A DNA stretch of 29,365 bases from positions 1 to 29,365 of the forward strand of contig VGSO01000004.1 of assembly GCA_016874945.1 (NCBI GenBank), in the 5' to 3' direction. The translations under genes were made by a program, and so were the position numbers. Below are positions 1-6,601 of this stretch, one piece after another. Position 1 is the stretch's first letter. Every line of letters starts with the position of its first letter. A model generated the notes under the pieces. It was not told the origin of the DNA. It did not search any database and saw only the letters and a list, made by a program, of their open reading frames with translations. This DNA comes from Deltaproteobacteria bacterium. Its GTDB lineage: Bacteria; Desulfobacterota; Desulfobaccia; Desulfobaccales; 0-14-0-80-60-11.

Positions 1-127
1 ATACCAAGTTGCGATCAAACGAGTAAAAATGTCATTCTGAGCGCAGCGAAGAATCTAGATTCTTCACTCCGCTTCGCTCCGTTCAGAATGACAAACAAAA
101 ATTACCTCTTTGACGGCAACTTGGTAT
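1..127. repeat. Small terminal-inverted-repeat element, copy A
   Basis: The segment opens with ATACCAAGTTGC and closes with GCAACTTGGTAT, a perfect 12-base inverted repeat, extended by a TCAAAC / CTTTGA-like pair. Inside lies a second inverted repeat (GTCATTCTGAGCG... pairing with ...CGTTCAGAATGAC), a dispersed hairpin type seen in many bacterial genomes. There is no coding capacity. The right end touches position 127, just upstream of uvrB. A second copy with the same ends but another interior lies at 2313-2448. The left edge coincides with the window edge, so target-site duplication cannot be judged. Confidence 0.8.
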
Positions 128-191
128 GAGAGGGAGGCCGCGGCCCCACTTCCGGGCCAAGAAACAACTTAAGGGGTTGGGGGAGAGGGTT

Positions 192-234
192 GGGGAGAGG
201 GGGCAGGGGCCCTCGGCCCCTGGCCTCCTCTCCC
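192..234. repeat. G-rich hairpin repeat upstream of uvrB
   Basis: The left arm GGGGAGAGGGGGCAGGGGCC pairs with a right arm of the form GGCCCCTGGCCTCCTCTCCC around a 3-base loop, giving a very stable hairpin. It is followed by AAATTACT. The same design (G-rich left arm, C-rich right arm, then AAAATTAC or similar) occurs at 2285-2477 and 14866-14930, so this is a dispersed family. Here it lies 8 bases before the uvrB start and would be in the leader transcript. Confidence 0.7.
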
Positions 235-242
235 AAATTACT

Positions 243-2237
243 ATGCCCGACCGTTTTCATCTCACCACCTCCTTCACCCCCAGGGGCGACCAGCCCCAGG
301 CCATCAAAAAATTGGCGGCCGGGGTCCAGGCCGGGTATCCCCATCAGGTGCTCCTGGGGGTCACCGGCTCCGGCAAGACCTTCACCATTGCCAACGTCAT
401 CGCCCGGATAAACCGTCCCACCCTGGTGCTGGCCCCCAACAAGACCCTGGCGGCCCAGCTCTACGGCGAGTTCCAGGAGTTCTTCCCGGACCACGCGGTG
501 GAGTATTTCGTCTCCTACTACGACTATTACCAGCCCGAGGCCTACGTCCCCCAGGCGGATTTGTACATCGAAAAAGACTCGGCCATCAACGAGGCCATTG
601 ACCGCATGCGCCACTCCGCCACCCGGTCGCTGCTGGAGCGCCAGGACGTGATCATCGTGGCCTCGGTGTCCTGCATTTACGGCCTGGGCTCCCCGGAGGC
701 CTACCACGGCATGCTCCTCTACCTGGAGGAAGGCGTGGAGAAGGACCGCCGGGAGGTCTTGCGCAAGCTGGTGGACATCCTGTACGAGCGCAACGACATT
801 GATTTTCATCGCGGGACCTTCCGGGTGCGGGGGGACCGGGTGGAAATTTTCCCAGCCTATGAGGAGGCTAAGGCCATCCGGGTGGAGTTTTGGGGGGACG
901 CGGTGGAGGCCATCCGGGAGATCGACCCCTTAAGGGGGACGACCCTGCGCACCCTCAAGAAGGTCACCGTCTATCCCGCCTCCCACTATGTCACTTTCGA
1001 CTGGCGGCGGGTGCAGGCCCTGGACGCCATTGCCCAGGAACTGGCGGAGCGGGCCGCCTGGTTCCGGGACCAGGGAAAATTGCTGGAAGCCCAGCGCCTC
1101 GAGGAGCGCACCCGCTTTGATTTGGAAATGCTCCGGGAACTGGGCTATTGCCACGGCATCGAGAACTATTCCCGCCACCTCACCGGCCGGGCCCCGGGGG
1201 AGCCTCCACCTACCCTGCTGGATTACCTGCCCCGGGAATCCCTAATGGTTATTGACGAAAGCCACATCTCCATCCCCCAGCTTCAGGGCATGTACCGGGG
1301 GGACCGGTCCCGGAAGCAGACCCTGGTGGACTATGGGTTCCGCCTGCCTTCGGCCCTGGACAACCGCCCCCTGAGTTTTGAGGAGTTCCAGGCCCGGGTG
1401 CGCCAGGTCATCTATGTCTCCGCCACCCCCGGCCCCTATGAACTGGAAAAAGCCCATGCCCGCGTGGTGGAGCAGATCGTCCGTCCCACGGGCCTGATGG
1501 ACCCCCAAATCACCGTCAAACCTGCGGCCAACCAGGTGGACGACCTTCTGGGAGAAATCCGGAAGCGGGTGAGCCGGGGCGAGCGGGTCCTGGTGACCAC
1601 CCTCACCAAGCGCATGGCCGAGGATCTCACCGAGTACTACCAGGACCTGGGCCTCAAAGTGCGCTACCTCCACTCCGACATCACCACCCTGGAGCGCATG
1701 GAAATCATCCGGGACCTGCGCCTGGGCGTCTTCGACGTGCTCGTCGGCATCAACCTCCTCCGGGAGGGCCTGGATCTGCCCGAGGTCTCCCTGGTGGCCA
1801 TCCTGGACGCGGACAAGGAAGGGTTCCTGCGCTCCGCCCGGTCCCTCATCCAGACCTGCGGCCGGGCCGCCCGCAACGTCCGGGGCGAGGTGCTGTTTTA
1901 CGCCGACCACCTCACTCCCTCCATGGAGGCCGCGGTGGTCGAGACCCACCGCCGCCGCCAACTCCAGGAGGACTACAACCGGGAGCACGGCATCACCCCG
2001 GAGACCATCCAGAGCCGCATCAAAGACGTCCTCTCCTCGGTCTATGAAGCGGACTACGTCACCATCCCCGCCGCCGCGGAAGAACCCCTCCCCTATCTCA
2101 CCGAAGACCCGGAAAAACTCCTGCCCCGCCTGAAAAAAGAAATGCAGCGCGCCGCCAAGAAACTGGAATTCGAACGCGCCGCGGCCCTCCGGGACCGCAT
2201 CCGGGCCCTGGAGAAGGCGGAGCTGAAATTCGGGTGA
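243..2237 (+). CDS. uvrB: UvrABC excinuclease subunit B
   Basis: UvrB is the damage-verifying helicase-like subunit of nucleotide excision repair; it is loaded on DNA by UvrA and recruits UvrC for the two incisions. The 664-residue product shows Walker A GVTGSGKT at residues 39-46, the aromatic beta-hairpin (FVSYYDYYQPEAY...) near 88-115, DESH near 337, the YVSATP helicase motif, the GINLLREGLDLPEV motif, and a C-terminal UVR domain (about 625-660). Length matches the family (E. coli about 673). The frame is open back to 126, but those 39 codons derive from the G-rich hairpin and the end of the TIR element, so I choose ATG 243, where the conserved N-terminus begins. No clear ribosome-binding site is visible; the hairpin at 192-234 may affect initiation. 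Confidence 0.97.
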   Translation: MPDRFHLTTSFTPRGDQPQAIKKLAAGVQAGYPHQVLLGVTGSGKTFTIANVIARINRPTLVLAPNKTLAAQLYGEFQEFFPDHAVEYFVSYYDYYQPEAYVPQADLYIEKDSAINEAIDRMRHSATRSLLERQDVIIVASVSCIYGLGSPEAYHGMLLYLEEGVEKDRREVLRKLVDILYERNDIDFHRGTFRVRGDRVEIFPAYEEAKAIRVEFWGDAVEAIREIDPLRGTTLRTLKKVTVYPASHYVTFDWRRVQALDAIAQELAERAAWFRDQGKLLEAQRLEERTRFDLEMLRELGYCHGIENYSRHLTGRAPGEPPPTLLDYLPRESLMVIDESHISIPQLQGMYRGDRSRKQTLVDYGFRLPSALDNRPLSFEEFQARVRQVIYVSATPGPYELEKAHARVVEQIVRPTGLMDPQITVKPAANQVDDLLGEIRKRVSRGERVLVTTLTKRMAEDLTEYYQDLGLKVRYLHSDITTLERMEIIRDLRLGVFDVLVGINLLREGLDLPEVSLVAILDADKEGFLRSARSLIQTCGRAARNVRGEVLFYADHLTPSMEAAVVETHRRRQLQEDYNREHGITPETIQSRIKDVLSSVYEADYVTIPAAAEEPLPYLTEDPEKLLPRLKKEMQRAAKKLEFERAAALRDRIRALEKAELKFG

Positions 2238-2284
2238 GAGTGTGGGGATGTTTGATGTGGGGGAGGGCCAGGGGGCTATGGATT

Positions 2285-2477
2285 ATAATTTGGGGGAGGG
2301 GGCTAAGGGCTAATACCAAGTTGCCGTCAAACATATAACATTTAATGGAAGTTCCGTAGGGGCGGGGTTTACCCGCCCGTGATTGGCGCTGCGGCATTCC
2401 TTCGGGCGGGGTGACTCCGCTCCTACCTGTTTGATGGCAACTTGGTATAAGGCCCTTACCCCCTCCCCTCAAAATTA
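2285..2477. repeat. G-rich hairpin repeat interrupted by TIR element copy B
   Basis: The left arm (2285-2310, TAATTT-type start, then GGGGGAGGGGGC and TAAGGGC) is the near-perfect inverse of the right arm (2451-2477, GGCCCTTA then CCCCCTCCCC and AAAATTA). The two arms are split exactly by the TIR element at 2313-2448. This is the same family as 192-234 and 14866-14930, here with a younger element nested in its loop. Confidence 0.75.
2313..2448. repeat. Small terminal-inverted-repeat element, copy B
   Basis: The 136-base element has ends ATACCAAGTTGCCGTCAAAC and the inverse GTTTGATGGCAACTTGGTAT, differing at one position. The interior is a GTAGGGGCGGGG.../...CTCCGCTCCTAC hairpin unrelated to the interior of copy A. 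It has no open frame of note and lies between the convergent ends of uvrB and dnaJ. Short length, perfect ends and lack of a transposase suggest a MITE-like element mobilised in trans, which is an inference. Confidence 0.8.
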
Positions 2478-2493
2478 CTCCTGCAGCAGTCCC

Positions 2494-2517
2494 AAAGGGC
2501 GCCCCGCCGGGGCGCCC
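2494..2517 (-). terminator. Hairpin terminator after dnaJ
   Basis: On the - strand a perfect 9-bp stem GGGCGCCCC / GGGGCGCCC with a 3-base loop begins directly after the dnaJ stop codon and is followed by only three T. It is strong by stem and weak by U-tract, so it could also be a dispersed hairpin repeat. Confidence 0.55.
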
Positions 2518-3561
2518 CTACTTCTTTTCTTGTTCCAGGAATTCCCGCAGCAGTTTTTCCTGCCGGGGAGTAAGTTGGGTGGGGGTTTGGAGGTGGACTT
2601 CCACCACCAGGTCGCCCCGGGAGTTGCCCTTGATGCCGGGGAGACCTTCTCCGGGGATGCGGAACTTCGCCCCGGGCTGGGTGCCCGAAGGGATTTTCAG
2701 GTTGGCGTGGGAGTGCAGGGTGGGAATCTGGATTTCCCGGCCCAGGGCCGCTTCCACAAAGGACAGGTGCGCGGCATATTGCAAGTCTCTACCCTGCCGG
2801 TGGAACAGGGAATGGGGCGAAATCCGCACTTCGATGTATAAATCGCCGGGGGGGCCGCCCAGGGCGCCGGCCTCCCCTTTACCCCGCAGACGGAGGCGGG
2901 CGCCTTCGTCCACTCCCGGCGGGATGCGCACCTGCACCTGTTTTTTTTCCTTGACGACGCCTTTCCCGTGGCACTGCTTGCAGGGGGAAGTTACCAGGGC
3001 GCCGGCGCCCCCGCATTGGGGGCAGGTGGTGAAGATGCGCAGCAGGCCCTTGTTCTGAGCCACCTGGCCCTTGCCGCTGCAGCGGGGGCAGGTCGCCTTC
3101 CGGGTGCCCGGCTCCAGGCCATTGCCGCCGCAAGGCCGGCAATGAACCCGGCGCTCCACCTCCAGGGCCACATCTTTGCCCGCGGCCACCTCATCCAGGG
3201 TGAGATTTATCCGGTGGGTCAGGTCGGCCCCGGCTTGGGGGCGGGGACGGCGGGAGCGTCCGAAGGCAAAAAAGTCTTCGAACATTTCCCCGAAACTGCC
3301 GAAGAGGTCGTCAAAGCCGCTGAAGCCGCTCTCTTCCATACCCATCAGCCCGGCGTGGCCGTACAAATCGTAGATTTGCCGCTTCTCGGTGTCGGAAAGG
3401 ACCTGGTAAGCCTCGGATATCCGCTTGAACTGCTCTTCCGCGATGCGGTCCCCAGGATTCCGGTCCGGGTGGTAGCGCAAGGCCAGGCGGCGGTAAGAGG
3501 TCTTGACTTCTTCCAGCGTGGCGTTCCGGGAAACTCCAAGGGTCTCGTAATAGTCTTCCAT
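2518..3561 (-). CDS. dnaJ: DnaJ-family Hsp40 co-chaperone
   Basis: DnaJ stimulates the ATPase of DnaK and delivers unfolded clients to it in the cytoplasm. The 347-residue product has an N-terminal J domain (1-70) with the HPD motif at residues 31-33. A short Gly/Phe-rich linker (about 72-105, GMEESGFSGFDDLFGSFGEM) follows. The zinc-binding region (about 138-200) has all four CxxCxGxG repeats intact (CRPCGGNG, CPRCSGKG, CPQCGGAG, CKQCHGKG). The C-terminal client-binding domains run to the end. It is somewhat shorter than E. coli DnaJ (about 376). No dnaK or grpE lies nearby, so this may be a stand-alone or second DnaJ copy. Its own promoter is visible upstream at 3618-3646. Confidence 0.95.
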   Translation of the reverse strand: MEDYYETLGVSRNATLEEVKTSYRRLALRYHPDRNPGDRIAEEQFKRISEAYQVLSDTEKRQIYDLYGHAGLMGMEESGFSGFDDLFGSFGEMFEDFFAFGRSRRPRPQAGADLTHRINLTLDEVAAGKDVALEVERRVHCRPCGGNGLEPGTRKATCPRCSGKGQVAQNKGLLRIFTTCPQCGGAGALVTSPCKQCHGKGVVKEKKQVQVRIPPGVDEGARLRLRGKGEAGALGGPPGDLYIEVRISPHSLFHRQGRDLQYAAHLSFVEAALGREIQIPTLHSHANLKIPSGTQPGAKFRIPGEGLPGIKGNSRGDLVVEVHLQTPTQLTPRQEKLLREFLEQEKK

Positions 3562-3617
3562 TCCGACCCGGCTCCCCGATATTCCCTAAATTGCCTATCC
3601 CCCCATTTGTTTGATTT

Positions 3618-3646
3618 ATAGTGGTCATCCTGCCGGGGGTTGTCAA
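3618..3646 (-). promoter_or_regulatory. Sigma-70-type promoter for dnaJ
   Basis: On the - strand, -35 TTGACA (3641-3646) and -10 CACTAT (3618-3623) are separated by 17 bases. The hexamer context CCTTGACAA-CCCCC resembles that of the yggT promoter at 4624-4652. No CIRCE-type operator is visible. Confidence 0.5.
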
Positions 3647-3783
3647 GGATGGGAGCGGTCAGCTTCAGATTTCAGCTTTATAAAACCGAGGGCGGGATGC
3701 TTTGGGATGATAAGGTAAATTAGGGGGGGTGAACCTGGGCGATAAAGTTAAAAGCTGATGACATCGTAAAAAGTCAAATCTCG

Positions 3784-3805
3784 TTCCCAAGCTGAGCTTG
3801 GGGAA
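3784..3805. repeat. CCCAAGCT palindrome, copy 1
   Basis: TTCCCAAGCT and AGCTTGGGgAA flank a single base. The same palindrome recurs at 3872-3905. Both lie in the roughly 400-base spacer 3562-3970, which otherwise holds the dnaJ promoter and short heptamer-type runs (3659-3679, 3953-3970) but no gene that I can support. Confidence 0.6.
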
Positions 3806-3871
3806 TAAACGGCTCATCAAAATGGGACAGCTAATATGCTGGATTAATTAGCAAAGCTAAGCTTTGCATCT

Positions 3872-3905
3872 ATCTGGGTTCCCAAGCTCAGCTTGGGAAC
3901 CAGAT
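3872..3905. repeat. 34-base near-perfect palindrome, copy 2
   Basis: ATCTGGgTTCCCAAGCT is followed by one base and then the inverse AGCTTGGGAAcCAGAT, so the arms pair almost completely. A second small palindrome (GCAAAGC TA AGCTTTGC-type) lies just before it at 3851-3868. It is probably a dispersed intergenic repeat downstream of yggU and might serve as a transcript end. Confidence 0.6.
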
Positions 3906-3970
3906 GGTTTGGTTGCCGATGCCGGTCTATTGGACTATTTACGAATCCATCAAAGCTGAAAGCTGAAAGC

Positions 3971-4273
3971 TTAAGGCGTTTCCAACAGCTTCTCCAACCG
4001 CTGGCGCAGCTCTGGTTCCAGTCCCGCAATTTCCACCACCTTGGCCCGGCTTTGGGCCCCGGAGGCCAGACGCAGAGCGCTCTTGGGCACCTGGAGCCGC
4101 GCCGCCAGGAAGGCCAGCAGCTCCTGGTTGGCCGCGCCTTTTTCCGGCGCGGCCGCCACCCGAATCTTGAGGCGGTCCCCATGTTGGCCGGCCACCTCTG
4201 TGCGCCGGGCCCCCGGCGTCACCAGGAGCAACAGACGATACCCCTGGCAGGTGGGCAGGAAATAAGAGGACAT
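3971..4273 (-). CDS. yggU: YggU / DUF167 family protein
   Basis: This is a small (100-residue) single-domain protein of the DUF167/YggU family, whose biochemical role is unknown. Family features are visible: VTPGARRTEV near residues 18-27, the KIRVAAAPEKGAANQELLAFLA core (about 36-57), and the C-terminal SGAQSRAKVVEI strand. It lies 11 bases downstream of yggT on the same strand, the usual yggT-yggU pairing, and is probably co-transcribed from the promoter at 4624-4652. ATG 4273 is the only sensible start; no strong ribosome-binding site is visible, which suggests coupling to yggT translation. Confidence 0.9.
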   Translation of the reverse strand: MSSYFLPTCQGYRLLLLVTPGARRTEVAGQHGDRLKIRVAAAPEKGAANQELLAFLAARLQVPKSALRLASGAQSRAKVVEIAGLEPELRQRLEKLLETP

Positions 4274-4284
4274 GTGGAGGGGGG

Positions 4285-4590
4285 TCAGCCCACCATGCGG
4301 GCCCAGTCGTGCAGGGTGGCCACCAGGAAGCTGCGCAGAAAGACGATGGCCAGGAGCACTATTATCGGAGTAAGGTCAAGACCTCCAAAGACCAGGGGGA
4401 TCCGCCGCCTGAGCCAGCCCAAAACCGGCTCCGTAATGTTATACAGGAAACGCACGATGGGGTTGTAGGGGTCGGGGCTGACCCAGGAGAGCAAGGCCCG
4501 GGCGATTATGATCCACATATAAATGTGCAAGCCCACGTCCAGGACATAGGCGACGGCCTCCAGAAAGTGGCGCAGGGCTACAATCCCCAT
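4285..4590 (-). CDS. yggT: YggT family integral membrane protein
   Basis: The 101-residue protein matches the single-repeat YggT family. A first hydrophobic segment (about residues 10-34) carries the IARALLSWVSPDPYNPIVRFLYNITEPVL signature. A second segment (about 70-92) is LTPIIVLLAIVFLRSFLV. Family members sit in the cytoplasmic membrane and have been linked to ion or osmotic stress tolerance and, in some lineages, cell division. The gene heads a two-gene unit with yggU and has a very good promoter 34 bases upstream of its ATG. Confidence 0.93.
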   Translation of the reverse strand: MGIVALRHFLEAVAYVLDVGLHIYMWIIIARALLSWVSPDPYNPIVRFLYNITEPVLGWLRRRIPLVFGGLDLTPIIVLLAIVFLRSFLVATLHDWARMVG

Positions 4591-4623
4591 AATCGAATCG
4601 ATCCCCTTCGGAATTTGCCGTTC

Positions 4624-4652
4624 ATAGTACGTTCCGGGAGGGGGATTGTCAA
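4624..4652 (-). promoter_or_regulatory. Sigma-70 promoter for yggT-yggU
   Basis: On the - strand, consensus -35 TTGACA (4647-4652) and -10 TACTAT (4624-4629) are separated by exactly 17 bases. Transcription would start near 4617, leaving a leader of about 27 bases. Confidence 0.75.
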
Positions 4653-4711
4653 GGCAAGGCTGAGGGCAGAGTTAAGCACAGTTCTTTTTTACAGAAAACC
4701 GAAAACCGCCT

Positions 4712-4975
4712 TCACCTCACCACCCGCCCCCGCAGGTCGTGGTCATGATGGTTGACCGCCTCCCACAGGTCCTGGCGGTCGGCTTCATGTTCGTGGCGGG
4801 TGACAAAGCGCTCCGCCAGTTCTTCCCGGCACCAGCAAAAGTGCTGGGACAGGTCTTCGATCTTCCTTTCCATCCGGGCCAGCATGCGCCAGAGCAAAAA
4901 GGCGCACGCCCCGCCGAACACCCCCAGCAGGGTGATCAGCGCGCCGGCATGTTCCCCCAGGTCCTGGTAAGCCAT
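4712..4975 (-). CDS. Small membrane protein with coiled-coil tail (last gene of phage cluster)
   Basis: This 87-residue protein has one hydrophobic segment (about residues 10-31, ALITLLGVFGGACAFLLWRML). A charged, helical, probably coiled-coil stretch follows (about 32-65, RMERKIEDLSQHF...REELAERF), and the end is His/Asp-rich. Proteins with a membrane segment plus coiled coil commonly sit beside phage holins (XhlA-like or spanin-like accessories), but the order here is the reverse of XhlA and I do not recognise the family. It lies downstream of the 54-residue holin-like gene. Its start lies against a heptamer array (4982-5030), and no good ribosome-binding site is seen. Confidence 0.65.
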   Translation of the reverse strand: MAYQDLGEHAGALITLLGVFGGACAFLLWRMLARMERKIEDLSQHFCWCREELAERFVTRHEHEADRQDLWEAVNHHDHDLRGRVVR

Positions 4976-4981
4976 TTTGAG

Positions 4982-5030
4982 TTTTCTGTTTTCCGTTTTC
5001 TGTTTTCTGTTTTTTCTCTTCGATCTTCGA
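4982..5030. repeat. Heptamer array (TTTTCTG type)
   Basis: Seven in-phase 7-base units occur: four of type TTTTCTG/TTTTCCG, then TTTTTTC and two TCTTCGA. The array begins 6 bases upstream of the start of the 87-residue gene. Confidence 0.8.
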
Positions 5031-5063
5031 TGTCATTTCAGTTTACTGCTCACCGCCCGCTGC

Positions 5064-5228
5064 TCACTCTCCCTTGGTCAGCGCGGACCGCAAGGCCGCC
5101 AGCCCCATGGAACCCATGAGCCCCAGGAAGATTTCATACTGGTCCTGCTCCAGCCATCCCATGGCCCGGGCAAAGGTGGCCAGGGCCAGCAGCAGCGCGG
5201 TAAAGTATGTTTTTTTGCCCTCCAGCAT
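5064..5228 (-). CDS. Holin-like small membrane protein
   Basis: This 54-residue gene is well supported: the ribosome-binding site AAGGAG lies 9-10 bases before ATG 5228. The product begins MLEGKKTYFTALLLALATFA and has two short hydrophobic segments (about 8-25 and 32-49) separated by an acidic turn (EQDQYE). It ends LRSALTKGE. Tiny proteins with the start M-L-x-G-K-K-T-Y and a C-terminal (A)LRxxxxK occur at the tail/lysis end of many phage genomes and are often labelled holins. Function here is inferred from size, topology and position. Its stop codon falls in an in-phase heptamer run (5045-5072). No endolysin gene accompanies it. Confidence 0.7.
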   Translation of the reverse strand: MLEGKKTYFTALLLALATFARAMGWLEQDQYEIFLGLMGSMGLAALRSALTKGE

Positions 5229-5302
5229 TTTTCCTCTCCTTCAGGATGCCTGCTTGCAATTTTAAAGAATGGTGGACCGCGCCCACCCTGTAATTAATAC
5301 CG

Positions 5303-5330
5303 TTTTCGGTTTTCGGTTTTCGGTTTTCGG
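5303..5330. repeat. Heptamer array (TTTTCGG x4)
   Basis: Four identical tandem copies of TTTTCGG lie in the spacer 5229-5473, which holds no gene. Confidence 0.9.
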
Positions 5331-5404
5331 TTAGTAAAACCTGGAATACCAATAAGTTACAAATTGTATTTGTTGCATTTGAAAGGGCATCAAGTATAAC
5401 CCCA

Positions 5405-5467
5405 CCTAATCCCTGAAACCTAATCCCGGAAACCTGAAACCTGAAACCTGATTCCTGAAACCTGGTA
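5405..5467. repeat. Heptamer array (CCTGAAA type, 9 units)
   Basis: Nine in-phase 7-base units begin with CC: mostly CCTGAAA, with CCTAATC, CCGGAAA, CCTGATT and CCTGGTA variants. The array ends at the 3' end of the 351-residue tail-fibre gene. Confidence 0.9.
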
Positions 5468-5473
5468 TCCGCC

Positions 5474-6529
5474 CTACTCCCGCCATCCCGCGGCCAGCAC
5501 CACCTGGTTGGCGGTATTGTCGTTGTTCAAATAAATCCGGTTGCCGTCCAGAATCCGGCACTCAAAAGGCATAGCCCCCCGCACGCCTTGAAACTCATAA
5601 GCGGGGGGAGAACCGTGCAGCAGCAGGGCCGGATTGACGCCGTCATAGGAAACCGCCAGCTTCAGGTCATAGCCGTTCTGGGCTGCGCCGTAGCCCAGGA
5701 GCCGGCGGGCGGTGGGCGGGGTCACCGAAGCCAGGTCGGTGAGGGTGTAGCCGTTGATGGCCCCCGCGGTCAATTCCCGGGGGACCTGGTAAGTGATCAC
5801 CCCGCGCTCCTGGTAAAAAGCCGCCAGGTCTCCGCCGGCGCCGTTGAAGATCATGCCCAGGCGCCGGAAATTGGTTTTCGGGAGGACCATGAACCAGTCC
5901 CCCTGGGTCAAAGTCAGGGCGCTGCCGCCATAAGTGACCGTCCCGCCTGTCTCGTTGTCGCTGTTGTTGGCGGTGATGGGCCGGGCCAGTCCCCGGGAGA
6001 CGCCGCTGAGCGCCAGGATCTGGGCGTCCACCAACTCGTTGGCCACCAAACCGTAGCCGATATTGCCGGTATTGGCATTGTTCCTGAGGGTGATGATCTG
6101 GGCCGCCTGGGAAGACACCCGCATGGCCGGCATAGCCTTGAGGCTGAAAGTGGTGTCAGCGGGTCCCGCCAGGGCATAGACGCAGTACCACTGGCTGGCC
6201 TTCTCCGTCCCCCACCGGCTTCCGGAGAGAGCCAGATCCAGGGTGACGGGGGCGCTGTTTTCCCGATAGCGGCCATCGGCCAGACCCGCGTCCACCCATT
6301 GGCCGGGGTGCAAAGGAGAAGGAAAGCCGCACATCAACACCCGGGCCGGGCAGGCCGGGGTGGCGTTAACCCGGACTTTGGCAGCATCCACATATTCCAG
6401 AGGCGGCGCCTGGAAAACCTCAAAGCTTTCCAAAACCGCCTGCTCGATTTTGTCAAAATCGCTTTTTAAAATAACCTGGCGGCCGGTGCCGCTACCCCAC
6501 TTGGCCTGGGGCAGATGGATTAAAGCCAT
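5474..6529 (-). CDS. Probable phage tail fibre / receptor-binding protein
   Basis: I do not recognise a named family. The 351-residue product is beta-rich with many Gly, Asn and Thr residues. Examples are LRNNANTGNIGYG near 148-160, ITANNSDNETGGTVTYGG near 184-201, and a closing segment with NNDNTANQVVLAAGW. Its short N-terminus (MALIHLPQAKWGSGTGRQV) looks like an attachment segment. A good ribosome-binding site (AGGGAGAGG) precedes ATG 6529. It follows the 1386-residue tail-tip protein and precedes the holin-like gene, the usual place for a fibre or tip-decorating protein. Role is inferred from position and composition. Confidence 0.6.
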   Translation of the reverse strand: MALIHLPQAKWGSGTGRQVILKSDFDKIEQAVLESFEVFQAPPLEYVDAAKVRVNATPACPARVLMCGFPSPLHPGQWVDAGLADGRYRENSAPVTLDLALSGSRWGTEKASQWYCVYALAGPADTTFSLKAMPAMRVSSQAAQIITLRNNANTGNIGYGLVANELVDAQILALSGVSRGLARPITANNSDNETGGTVTYGGSALTLTQGDWFMVLPKTNFRRLGMIFNGAGGDLAAFYQERGVITYQVPRELTAGAINGYTLTDLASVTPPTARRLLGYGAAQNGYDLKLAVSYDGVNPALLLHGSPPAYEFQGVRGAMPFECRILDGNRIYLNNDNTANQVVLAAGWRE

Positions 6530-6601
6530 GTTATCCTCTCCCTTTGAATATGGGGCGCGGGGCGCACCCTAAATGTCGTTGGGGCTTTGCGTGAGAAATA
6601 A

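Noticed and set aside
126..242. N-terminal extension of UvrB by 39 codons
   Set aside because: It is encoded by the TIR end and the G-rich hairpin; UvrB homology starts at ATG 243. Kept only as an open question in the findings.
1242..1988. 248-codon - strand frame inside uvrB
   Set aside because: It is antisense to conserved UvrB motifs and has no independent support.
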